Source of the DNA: CAZQVN01 sp964596775
Lineage (GTDB): Bacteria > Eisenbacteria > RBG-16-71-46 > JABDJR01 > JAWXBZ01
Assembly (NCBI GenBank): GCA_964596775.1
Contig: CAZQVN010000097.1
Coordinates: 1 to 8,378 of the forward strand
DNA: 8,378 nt
Reading direction: 5' to 3'
The position numbers and the translations under genes are program-made. Each line of letters begins with the position of its first letter. Positions within the stretch are counted from its first letter, which is position 1. The notes beneath the pieces were generated by a model. It did not search any database, was not told the origin of the DNA, and worked only from the letters and a program-made list of their open reading frames with translations. Below are positions 1 through 5,795 of the stretch, piece by piece.

Positions 1-111
1 GAGCCGGGCGCGGGCGAGGCGTTTCAGGAGAGCGAGCTTGAGCGCGGCGGCGGCGCTGTCGAAGGTCCTGGTTGCGCTCTCCAGGCGGCGCAGATCGGTG
101 GCGGCGCTCAT
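1..111 (-). CDS. Unrecognised protein, N-terminal fragment, third gene of the fadIJ operon
   Basis: Only the first 37 codons are in the window; the gene continues past position 1. The start is ATG at 111-109, which overlaps the TGA stop of fadJ as ATGA, the same coupling seen between fadI and fadJ, so a real cotranslated gene is likely. The visible peptide begins MSAATDLRRLESATRTF and continues as an alanine/leucine-rich stretch ending in basic residues (KLALLKRLARARL), which looks like amphipathic helix. I see no signal peptide, membrane segment or family motif. I do not recognise the family and assign no function. The operon position suggests a link to acyl-CoA metabolism or simply coexpression, which is inference. 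Confidence 0.6.
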   Translation of the reverse strand, partial: MSAATDLRRLESATRTFDSAAAALKLALLKRLARARL

Positions 112-2267
112 TCCGGGTAGAATCTCCGTCCCCCCAGCGCCATCTCCACGAGTGCCGGTTCCGGCGCCAGATGCTGCCCGTGCTTCGCCGCGAGGGCGTT
201 CATCCTCTCCACGATCGCGGAGATCCCGGCGATGTCCGCGTTCCGGAGCGGTCCGCCGCGGAACGGGGGAAACCCGGTGCCCATCACCATGCCGAGATCG
301 ATGTCCGCGGGGCTTTGGGCCACGCCGGCGTTGAGACAGCGCACCGCCTCGTTGACCATCGGCAGGTAGAGACGGCTCTGGATCGTCTCGATGTCCCTTT
401 CGGCGTGTCCGTGGCGGTCGACGAGGTGGAGGACTTTCCGATCGAATCCCCGGCGGCGCCCCTTCGTGTAGCGGTAGAAGCCGCGGCCGTTCTTGGCGCC
501 GAGCCGTCCCGATTCGACAAGCCGCGACATCACGCTGACCTTGGGGAGGTATTTTTCGTTGATCGCCTCGATGGCCTTGCTGGCTTTGGACGCCGTGTCG
601 AAGCCGATCTGGTCGAACAGCGCGAACGGGCCCATCGGCATGCCGAAATGCTCCATGGCCCGGTCGACGAGGACGGGGTCGCTGCCTTCGGCGAGCATCT
701 TCAACGCCTCGGCGAGGTACGCGGTGAGCACGCGGTTCACGAGAAAGCCGGGCTCGTCCCTGACGACGATCGGCGTCTTGCCGAGCCGGCGGGCCAGGGC
801 GTGCACGGTGGCCACCGCTTCCGGCGACGTCCGCTCCCCGGCGATCACCTCCACGAGCGGCATCCGGTGCACCGGGTTGAAGAAGTGGAGGCCAACGACG
901 CGCTCCGGATGGACGGCGCGCTCGGCGATCAGCCGGATCGGCAGCGACGACGTGTTCGTGGCGAACACGCAGCGCTCGGAGACGCGCGCCTCGACCTCCT
1001 TCAGCACCTCCTGCTTGACCGCGGCGTTTTCGACGACGGCCTCGATGACGACGTCCGCGGTGCCCATCCCGTCGTAGGTGAGCGTCGGCGCGATCCGGGC
1101 CATCTGCTGCATCGCTTCGCGGCGGCTCGTTTTCCGGCGGGCCACCTGCCTGTCGAGCAGGCCGGACGCGGCCTGGAGCCCCTTGAGCAGGGCCTCGGCG
1201 TTCACGTCCTTGAGCCGCACCGGGATCTTCTCCGACGCCAGGAGATGCGCGATGCCGCCCCCCATGACGCCGGCTCCGAGAACCGCGGCGCGCCGCACGG
1301 GCCGGGGAATCGCCGCGGCACCCGTGACCGGATCCGTGACCTGCCCTTCGCGGCGGGCGTCGTTGTTCGCGGTGAACAGCCAGGTGAGGTTCTTGCTGGT
1401 CGGCGAGACGATGAGCGGGCCGACGAGCCGTGCCTCCGCGGCAAGGCCGGGGACGATCTTCTTCGTGTACGCCTTCTTCACGGCCTTGAGCGCCAGGTAG
1501 GGCGCCGGGTAGATGCCGTTCAGCGTCCGGTCGAGCTTCCGCCGCGCCAGGAACAGCGTGATCGGCCGACCGAATGCGGAGTCGAGGAACCGCGCCCCGG
1601 CCGGGCGTTTCCGGCGCCGCTCGAGCCGGGCGTAACGACCGCGCCGGGCGCGACGTTCCAGCGCGTGCAGGAGCCAGGCGTCCGCCCGGGCCTGGAGATA
1701 CGCCGCCGGGACGACGGCGTCCACGAGACCCATCCGGTATGCGGAGGCGCCGCTCACCGCGCGGCCGGTCAGGATCAGGTCCAGCGCCGCCGGCAGTCCC
1801 ACGAGCCGCGGCAGGCGCTGCGTGCCGCCGAAGCCGGGGATGATGCCGAGGCGCACTTCCGGCAGGCCGAGCTTCGTGCGCCTTTCGTCCGTGGCCAGGC
1901 GGAACGAACAGGCCAGTGCCAGCTCCAGGCCGCCGCCGAGACAGACGCCGTCGATCGCGGCGAGGGTCGGCTTGCCAAGATCGGCAAGGCGGTGGAGGAT
2001 GGCCTGCCCTTCCGCGGACTTCCGCACCCCTTCCTCGGCGGTCCCGATCGCGTTGATCTCGGTGACGTCGGCGCCGGCGATGAACGTACCCGGCTTGCCG
2101 CTCACGACGGCGAGCGCCTTCACGTCGCTCCGGACCTTCGCTTCATCGAGCGTCCGCGCGATCTCCTCCAGCACGGCGCCGCTCAGGATGTTCACCTTCT
2201 GGTCCGGCGTGTCGAGAACCAGCCGGGCGATCCCGCTGGAGGCCACGTCGAGGCGCACGCCGCTCAT
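108..2267 (-). CDS. fadJ: FadJ-like bifunctional enoyl-CoA hydratase / 3-hydroxyacyl-CoA dehydrogenase
   Basis: 719 residues; the fatty oxidation complex alpha subunit (E. coli FadJ is 714). It should hydrate trans-2-enoyl-CoA to L-3-hydroxyacyl-CoA, then oxidise this with NAD+ to 3-ketoacyl-CoA in the cytoplasm. Residues 1-200 are a crotonase domain: oxyanion-hole segment FIAGADVTEI (62-71), GGGLELALAC with Glu115, and LGLPEVRLG with Glu137, matching the two catalytic glutamates of FadB (Glu119, Glu139). An Arg-rich linker lies at about 205-225. The dehydrogenase starts near 325 with the Rossmann motif GAGVMG (331-336), then NTSSLP, HFFNPVHRMPLVE (catalytic His461, Glu473) and DEPGFLVNR (Asn511). 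The C-terminal helical repeat (about 620-719) holds GTGFPPFRGGPLRNAD, where family members usually have Tyr in place of Asn676. ATG at 2267 overlaps the thiolase stop as ATGA, supporting 1:1 coupled synthesis of the two subunits. The family is certain; FadJ versus FadB naming rests on the separate FadI-type partner. Confidence 0.95.
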   Translation of the reverse strand: MSGVRLDVASSGIARLVLDTPDQKVNILSGAVLEEIARTLDEAKVRSDVKALAVVSGKPGTFIAGADVTEINAIGTAEEGVRKSAEGQAILHRLADLGKPTLAAIDGVCLGGGLELALACSFRLATDERRTKLGLPEVRLGIIPGFGGTQRLPRLVGLPAALDLILTGRAVSGASAYRMGLVDAVVPAAYLQARADAWLLHALERRARRGRYARLERRRKRPAGARFLDSAFGRPITLFLARRKLDRTLNGIYPAPYLALKAVKKAYTKKIVPGLAAEARLVGPLIVSPTSKNLTWLFTANNDARREGQVTDPVTGAAAIPRPVRRAAVLGAGVMGGGIAHLLASEKIPVRLKDVNAEALLKGLQAASGLLDRQVARRKTSRREAMQQMARIAPTLTYDGMGTADVVIEAVVENAAVKQEVLKEVEARVSERCVFATNTSSLPIRLIAERAVHPERVVGLHFFNPVHRMPLVEVIAGERTSPEAVATVHALARRLGKTPIVVRDEPGFLVNRVLTAYLAEALKMLAEGSDPVLVDRAMEHFGMPMGPFALFDQIGFDTASKASKAIEAINEKYLPKVSVMSRLVESGRLGAKNGRGFYRYTKGRRRGFDRKVLHLVDRHGHAERDIETIQSRLYLPMVNEAVRCLNAGVAQSPADIDLGMVMGTGFPPFRGGPLRNADIAGISAIVERMNALAAKHGQHLAPEPALVEMALGGRRFYPE

Positions 2268-3559
2268 CGCTCGAACACCAGGGCCGCGCCCTGGCCTCCC
2301 CCCACGCAGAGCGTGACCAGGCCGCGCTTCACATCACGCCGGGCCATTTCCCTGAGCAGCGTCAGGACGAGCCGCGAACCGGTGGCGCCGACCGGATGGC
2401 CGAGCGCGATCGCCCCGCCGTTGACGTTGACCCGGTCCATGTCGAGCGCGCCGATTGCGGCATCGCGCCCGAGGTGGTCGCGGGCGAACGGCGTCGACTC
2501 GAAGGCCCGCGCGTTGGCCAGGACCTGGGCGGCGAACGCCTCGTTGATCTCGATGAGGTCGATGTCGGCCAGGGAAAGGCCCGCGGCGTCGAGCGCCTTC
2601 GGCACGGCGAACGCGGGACCGAGACCCATCCGGGCCGGATCGAGGCCGGCGAACGCCCACGATTTCAACCGGCCGAGGATCGGCAGGCCGAGTTCCCGTG
2701 CCCTGTCCTCGGACGCGAGCAGCAGCATCGCCGCGCCGTCGGTCACCGGGCAGGCGTTCCCCACGGTGACGGTGCCGAACCTGCGGTCGAAGTACGGCTT
2801 CAGCTTCGCCAGGGCCTCCACGGACTGGTTCGGTCGCGGCCCGTGGTCCGCGGCGACCATCGCGGTGTAGCCGGGCGGCACCGCAACCGGGACGATCTCC
2901 TCTCCGAGGCGTCCGGCCTCCTGCGCCGCGGCGGCCCGCTCGTGGCTGCGGAGCGCAAACGCGTCCTGCGCCTCGCGGGTGATCCCGAACTCCTTCGCCA
3001 GGACCTCCGCCGTCTCCCCCATGTTGAGGCCGCACTGCGGGTCGGTGAGGCCGACCTCGATCGCGATCACCGGCTTGAAATCGGCCGCGCGGAACGCGAG
3101 CGCCCTGCCGAGGCGGGCGGGCGCGGAGCGGGCCCTGGCCATGGCGAACAGTTTCGACTTGAACGACTCGGGATAGTGCACCGGAATCTGCGACATCGAC
3201 TCCATGCCGCCGGCGGCGACCAGGTCCGCCCGCCCCGACTCGATCCGGAGCGCCGCGTCGACCACGCTCTGCAGGCCGGACGCGCAGTTGCGGTTGACCG
3301 TGAAGGCGGGAACGGACAGCGGCACACCGGCGGCGAGCGCCGCCACCCGGGCCGGGTTCGCGGCCTCGGCGGGCTGCGCCACGTTGCCGACGATGACCTC
3401 GTCGAGGAGCGCCGGATCGAGGCCGGTGCGGTCGAGGAGTTCGCGGAGCGCCACGCGCCCGAGTTCGATCACGGACACCCGGTCGAGCGCGGTCCCGGAT
3501 TTCGCGAACGGCGTGCGGATGCCGTCCACAACTACGACGGATCGCCCCGGTGCGCTCAT
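2264..3559 (-). CDS. fadI: FadI-like acetyl-CoA C-acyltransferase (3-ketoacyl-CoA thiolase)
   Basis: 431 residues, close to E. coli FadI (436). It performs the thiolytic cleavage of 3-ketoacyl-CoA to acetyl-CoA plus a shortened acyl-CoA, as beta subunit of the fatty oxidation complex with the downstream FadJ-like protein. The N-terminal thiolase domain has the nucleophile Cys92 in NRNCASGLQS and the GGMESMSQIP signature (117-126). The C-terminal half has NEAFAAQ (339-345), the NVNGGAIALGHPVGATG signature with His388 (378-394), and the second catalytic Cys418 in TLCVGGGQGAA. All catalytic positions are intact. It is the first gene of the minus-strand operon. ATG at 3559 begins MSAPGRSVVVVDGIRTPF, the expected thiolase N terminus, and has no Shine-Dalgarno sequence; a promoter-like pair lies immediately upstream, so a leaderless mRNA is likely. 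A biosynthetic acetoacetyl-CoA thiolase is less likely because of the length, the FadI-type large loop, and coupling to fadJ. Confidence 0.95.
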   Translation of the reverse strand: MSAPGRSVVVVDGIRTPFAKSGTALDRVSVIELGRVALRELLDRTGLDPALLDEVIVGNVAQPAEAANPARVAALAAGVPLSVPAFTVNRNCASGLQSVVDAALRIESGRADLVAAGGMESMSQIPVHYPESFKSKLFAMARARSAPARLGRALAFRAADFKPVIAIEVGLTDPQCGLNMGETAEVLAKEFGITREAQDAFALRSHERAAAAQEAGRLGEEIVPVAVPPGYTAMVAADHGPRPNQSVEALAKLKPYFDRRFGTVTVGNACPVTDGAAMLLLASEDRARELGLPILGRLKSWAFAGLDPARMGLGPAFAVPKALDAAGLSLADIDLIEINEAFAAQVLANARAFESTPFARDHLGRDAAIGALDMDRVNVNGGAIALGHPVGATGSRLVLTLLREMARRDVKRGLVTLCVGGGQGAALVFER

Positions 3560-3565
3560 GCGCGC

Positions 3566-3594
3566 ATGGTAGCGAGTGCGTCCGGCCCGGACAA
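3566..3594 (-). promoter_or_regulatory. fadI: Candidate sigma-70-type promoter of the fadIJ operon, leaderless configuration
   Basis: On the minus strand TTGTCC (3594-3589) and TACCAT (3571-3566) are separated by exactly 17 bases and match the TTGACA and TATAAT consensus at 4 positions each. The -10 box ends 6 bases before the fadI ATG, so transcription would start at or next to the A of the start codon. This agrees with the missing ribosome binding site. Seen in sequence; promoter activity is inferred. Confidence 0.55.
3580..3592. promoter_or_regulatory. Palindrome GTCCGG-C-CCGGAC, candidate operator
   Basis: A perfect inverted repeat with 6-base arms around one central base lies in the 74-base divergent region. 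It overlaps the -35 box and the spacer of the fadI promoter candidate and is about 40 bases upstream of the glycosylase -10-like box. The position would suit a repressor of the beta-oxidation operon. No regulator gene is in the window, and short GC palindromes are frequent in GC-rich DNA, so this is only a candidate. Confidence 0.25.
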
Positions 3595-3619
3595 GGTGCC
3601 CCGGAGCGCCGCGATGGAC

Positions 3620-3625
3620 TAGAAT
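3620..3625 (+). promoter_or_regulatory. ycaQ: -10-like box TAGAAT of the DNA glycosylase gene
   Basis: TAGAAT matches TATAAT at 5 of 6 positions and ends 8 bases before ATG 3634. No Shine-Dalgarno sequence is visible, so the transcript may be leaderless. No good -35 hexamer occurs 16-19 bases upstream, so the promoter would be weak or need an activator or another sigma factor. Confidence 0.4.
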
Positions 3626-3633
3626 CCCGGGCC

Positions 3634-4863
3634 ATGGAAACGATCGATGTTGCTGCGGCGCGCCGCCTGGCCCTCGTCCGCGCCGGCCTGCTTCTCCCGC
3701 GCCGAACCGGCCTGCCGCTGCGCGGCCGCACCCGGAAGGCGGCGCACGCGGTCATCGACCGCTTCGGGTATCTCCAGCTCGACACCGTGTCGGTGGCCGG
3801 AGCGCGGAGCCATGCGCTGGTTCTCCTGTCGCGCCTCGAGGGATTTCCTCCGCACCTCGGCGAGGCGCTCCTGAAACCCGGCGAACCCCTGTTCGAGTAC
3901 TGGGGGCACGAAGTCTGCTGGATGCCGATGTCCGCGTATCCCGATTTTGCGTTCCGGCGGCAGGGACGGCTGAAGAGCACGTGGTGCCGGGAGGTCCATC
4001 GCCGGTTCAAGGGGCTCGGCGAGGAACTCCTCCGGCGGGTCCGCGAGGACGGGCCGCTCAAGTCCAGCGACCTCGAAGGGGACAGCCGGGGCACCTGGTG
4101 GGATCACAAGCCGCTCAAGCGGGTGGCGGTGACCCTCTTTTCGGAGGGGCGGCTGGCCGTCCGCGAGCGGAAGGCGTTCCAGCGCACGTTCGACCTGCCC
4201 GAACGGGTGATCCCCGCGGAGTTCCTGAACCGGGAGACGCCGCGCGCCGAAGCGTTCCGCCGGCTGTTCCTGAAGGCGTTCGAGGGTCACGGCTGGGCCA
4301 CCAGCGGAACGCTGGCGCGCACCTGGCGGATGATCAACCTGCAGCCGGAGATCAAGGCGACGGTCCGGTCGCTGGAGGAGGAGGGGCGGATCGTGGCCGT
4401 GGCACTCCGGGACCGGAACGGGAAGAAGACCGCGGGGTGGATCCGGCCGGAGGATCTGGAACTGGCCGACTCGCTGAAACGCCTCCGCCCCCGGCGCGAT
4501 CGGGGCGTCCTGCTCTCGCCGTTCGATCCGGTGCTCTGGGAGCGGCCGCGGGTGCTCGCGTTCTTCGATTTCAGCCAGAAGCTCGAGATCTTCACGCCGG
4601 AACCGCAGCGGGAGTTCGGCTACTTCTGCCTCCCGGTCCTGGCCGGCGAGGATCTCGTGGCGCGGATCGACCTGAAGGCGGACCGGAAGGCGGGAACGCT
4701 TTCGGTCCTGGCGCTCCATTACGAGGAGGCGGCCGGGGGCTCGAAACCCGCGGCGGAAGCACGGCGGGCGGTGGAAACGGCGGTCGAGCGTTACGCGGAC
4801 GCGGTGGAGTTGAAGATCAAGGGTGCGTTGAAACCGGCGCGGAAGAGGAAGCGCAGGCGCTGA
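3634..4863 (+). CDS. ycaQ: YcaQ/AlkZ-like winged-helix DNA glycosylase (HTH_42 family)
   Basis: 409 residues, almost exactly the length of E. coli YcaQ (410). The family (HTH_42, formerly DUF1006) contains glycosylases that remove bulky alkylated bases or unhook DNA interstrand crosslinks; AlkZ of Streptomyces protects against azinomycin B. The N-terminal winged-helix segment carries YLQLDTVSV with Gln48-Leu49-Asp50, the QxD form of the catalytic motif found in YcaQ-type members (AlkZ has QxQ). Further family blocks are FEYWGHEVCWMP (87-98), SRGTWWDHKP (151-160), LLSPFDPVLWERPR (293-306), the FDFSQKLEIFTPEPQREFGY stretch (311-330) and ARIDLKADRK (343-352). The C terminus is very basic (KPARKRKRRR), consistent with DNA contact. 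ATG 3634 is preferred over the upstream in-frame ATG 3550 because it matches the family length and follows a -10-like box. It is divergent from fadI, with no toxin-biosynthesis neighbours in view, so general DNA repair rather than self-resistance is inferred. Confidence 0.88.
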   Translation: METIDVAAARRLALVRAGLLLPRRTGLPLRGRTRKAAHAVIDRFGYLQLDTVSVAGARSHALVLLSRLEGFPPHLGEALLKPGEPLFEYWGHEVCWMPMSAYPDFAFRRQGRLKSTWCREVHRRFKGLGEELLRRVREDGPLKSSDLEGDSRGTWWDHKPLKRVAVTLFSEGRLAVRERKAFQRTFDLPERVIPAEFLNRETPRAEAFRRLFLKAFEGHGWATSGTLARTWRMINLQPEIKATVRSLEEEGRIVAVALRDRNGKKTAGWIRPEDLELADSLKRLRPRRDRGVLLSPFDPVLWERPRVLAFFDFSQKLEIFTPEPQREFGYFCLPVLAGEDLVARIDLKADRKAGTLSVLALHYEEAAGGSKPAAEARRAVETAVERYADAVELKIKGALKPARKRKRRR

Positions 4864-4957
4864 AGCCGGCGGAAAGTTGAATCGCGGCGCCCGGGTCGTC
4901 GAGGCGCCCGGTTGAACGACCGGTTGGGTCAGTCCGGCGGCAGCACGCCTGGCGGTA
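4864..4957. other. Convergent intergenic region with short repeats, possible bidirectional transcription end
   Basis: These 94 bases lie between the stop codons of the convergent glycosylase and methionine aminopeptidase genes. GGCGCCCGG occurs twice as a direct repeat (4886-4894 and 4903-4911), and CCGGTT twice (4908-4913 and 4920-4925). An imperfect hairpin can form between 4891-4899 and 4916-4923 (GGTCGT with ACGACC, extended by CCGG with a one-base bulge; 16-base loop). No T-run follows on either strand, so a classical intrinsic terminator is not supported. I see no small gene here. Confidence 0.4.
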
Positions 4958-5725
4958 TCAGGCCGCCTCGTCCAGCGACGTGACGATGATCGCGCTGTTT
5001 CCCCGCACCACGATCGTGTGCTCGTACTGGACCACCAGGCCGCCGTTCGGCGTGAGCAGCGTCCAGCCGTCCCCCTTTTCCACGACCTGGACGACCGGCT
5101 CCGGGCTGACGAGAACGAACGGCTCGATCGTCAGGACGAGCCCTTCGGTCAGCTTGCGGCGGTCGCGCGGGTCGAAGTAGTTGAGAACGTCGCCGGGCTG
5201 CTCGTGCAGCCGGCGTCCCACCCCGTGACCTCCGAGATTGCCCACGACCCCGTAGCCGCTTCCAGCCGCTTCCTTCTGCACGGCGCGACCGATTTCGCTG
5301 ATGCGCCCCCCGGCCTTCACCGCGGCGATCCCCTTGTCCAGGGCGCGCCGGCCGGCGGCGCAGAGCGCCTCCATCTCCGGCGTGACCGGATCGAGCGGGA
5401 ACGACGCGCCGGTGTCGGCGAAGAAGCCGTCGAGTTCCGCGGACACGTCGATGTTGACGAGGTCGCCGGGGCGGATCACCCGCTTGCCCGGAATGCCGTG
5501 CGCCGCCTCGTCGTTGACGCTGATGCAGGTGGCGCCGGGAAACCCGTAGGTGAGGATCGGCGCGGAGCGGGCGCCGCTCCTGGCCAGCGCCTCACGGCCG
5601 ATCGCGTCGAGGTCGGCGGTGGTCATGCCGGGCTCCATGGCCGCGGCCATTTCGTGCATCACGGAGGCCACGATCCGGCCGATCCGTTTCAACCCTTCGA
5701 GTTCCTGCGGTGTCTTGATCGACAT
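4958..5725 (-). CDS. map: Type I methionine aminopeptidase
   Basis: 255 residues (E. coli MetAP is 264), without an N-terminal extension. It removes the initiator methionine from nascent proteins at the ribosome, after deformylation, using a dinuclear metal centre in the pita-bread fold. All five metal ligands are present: Asp93 (NIDVSAELDG), Asp104 (FFADTGASF), His167 (LGGHGVGRRLHEQP), Glu201 (LTIEPF) and Glu235 (QYEHTIVV). The substrate-site histidine is His76 in NDEAAHGIPG. The start is ATG 5725 (MSIKTPQELEGLKRIGRIV), preceded by the strong Shine-Dalgarno AGGGAGGT six bases upstream; the frame stays open to 5962, but that extension is the decarboxylase gene in another frame. It is the last gene of the minus-strand cluster, 58 bases after the decarboxylase, with a possible promoter of its own. 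It stands outside the common secY-adk-map-infA locus, so a second map copy elsewhere is possible. Confidence 0.96.
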   Translation of the reverse strand: MSIKTPQELEGLKRIGRIVASVMHEMAAAMEPGMTTADLDAIGREALARSGARSAPILTYGFPGATCISVNDEAAHGIPGKRVIRPGDLVNIDVSAELDGFFADTGASFPLDPVTPEMEALCAAGRRALDKGIAAVKAGGRISEIGRAVQKEAAGSGYGVVGNLGGHGVGRRLHEQPGDVLNYFDPRDRRKLTEGLVLTIEPFVLVSPEPVVQVVEKGDGWTLLTPNGGLVVQYEHTIVVRGNSAIIVTSLDEAA

Positions 5726-5731
5726 GTATGG

Positions 5732-5739
5732 ACCTCCCT
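5732..5739 (-). promoter_or_regulatory. map: Strong Shine-Dalgarno sequence AGGGAGGT of map
   Basis: AGGGAGGT on the minus strand sits six bases before ATG 5725. It fixes the methionine aminopeptidase start and excludes the longer open frame that reaches into the decarboxylase gene. Confidence 0.8.
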
Positions 5740-5741
5740 GC

Positions 5742-5764
5742 GCGACACACCGGTCGCCTGTCGC
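5742..5764 (-). promoter_or_regulatory. Inverted repeat in the map leader
   Basis: GCGACA and TGTCGC form perfect 6-base arms around an 11-base spacer, just upstream of the map Shine-Dalgarno sequence. An alternative pairing (GCGAC with the internal GTCGC, 5742-5757) uses the same left arm. It could be an mRNA hairpin or a protein site, or chance. There is no T-run, so it is not a typical terminator. Confidence 0.25.
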
Positions 5765-5767
5765 CTC

Positions 5768-5795
5768 ATTGTAGGGAATTCGATCACGATTGGAA
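5768..5795 (-). promoter_or_regulatory. map: Weak promoter candidate for map
   Basis: TACAAT (5773-5768, minus strand) matches TATAAT at 5 of 6 positions. A poor -35, TTCCAA (5795-5790), lies 16 bases upstream, inside the last codons of the decarboxylase gene. It would give a leader of about 35 bases that includes the inverted repeat and the Shine-Dalgarno sequence. It would let map be expressed apart from the queG cluster. Confidence 0.3.

Noticed and set aside
72..2870. 932-codon open frame on the plus strand, antisense to fadJ and fadI
   Set aside because: It lies opposite two intact genes with complete catalytic motifs, its translation is Arg/Pro/His/Asp-rich without any family pattern, and long antisense frames are expected in GC-rich coding DNA.
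2334..4094. 586-codon open frame on the minus strand in another frame of fadI, running across the divergent promoter region into the glycosylase gene
   Set aside because: It is a low-complexity Arg/Pro/Gly translation that crosses two real genes on opposite strands; a shadow frame.
3576..4880. 434-codon plus-strand frame overlapping the glycosylase gene
   Set aside because: It is the second frame of the same gene, compositionally Arg/Gly/Pro-rich; the YcaQ motifs are all in the other frame.
4951..4967. Stem GGCGG/CCGCC over the map stop codon as a terminator
   Set aside because: It spans the stop codon, has only 5-base arms and is not followed by a T-run; common by chance in GC-rich DNA.
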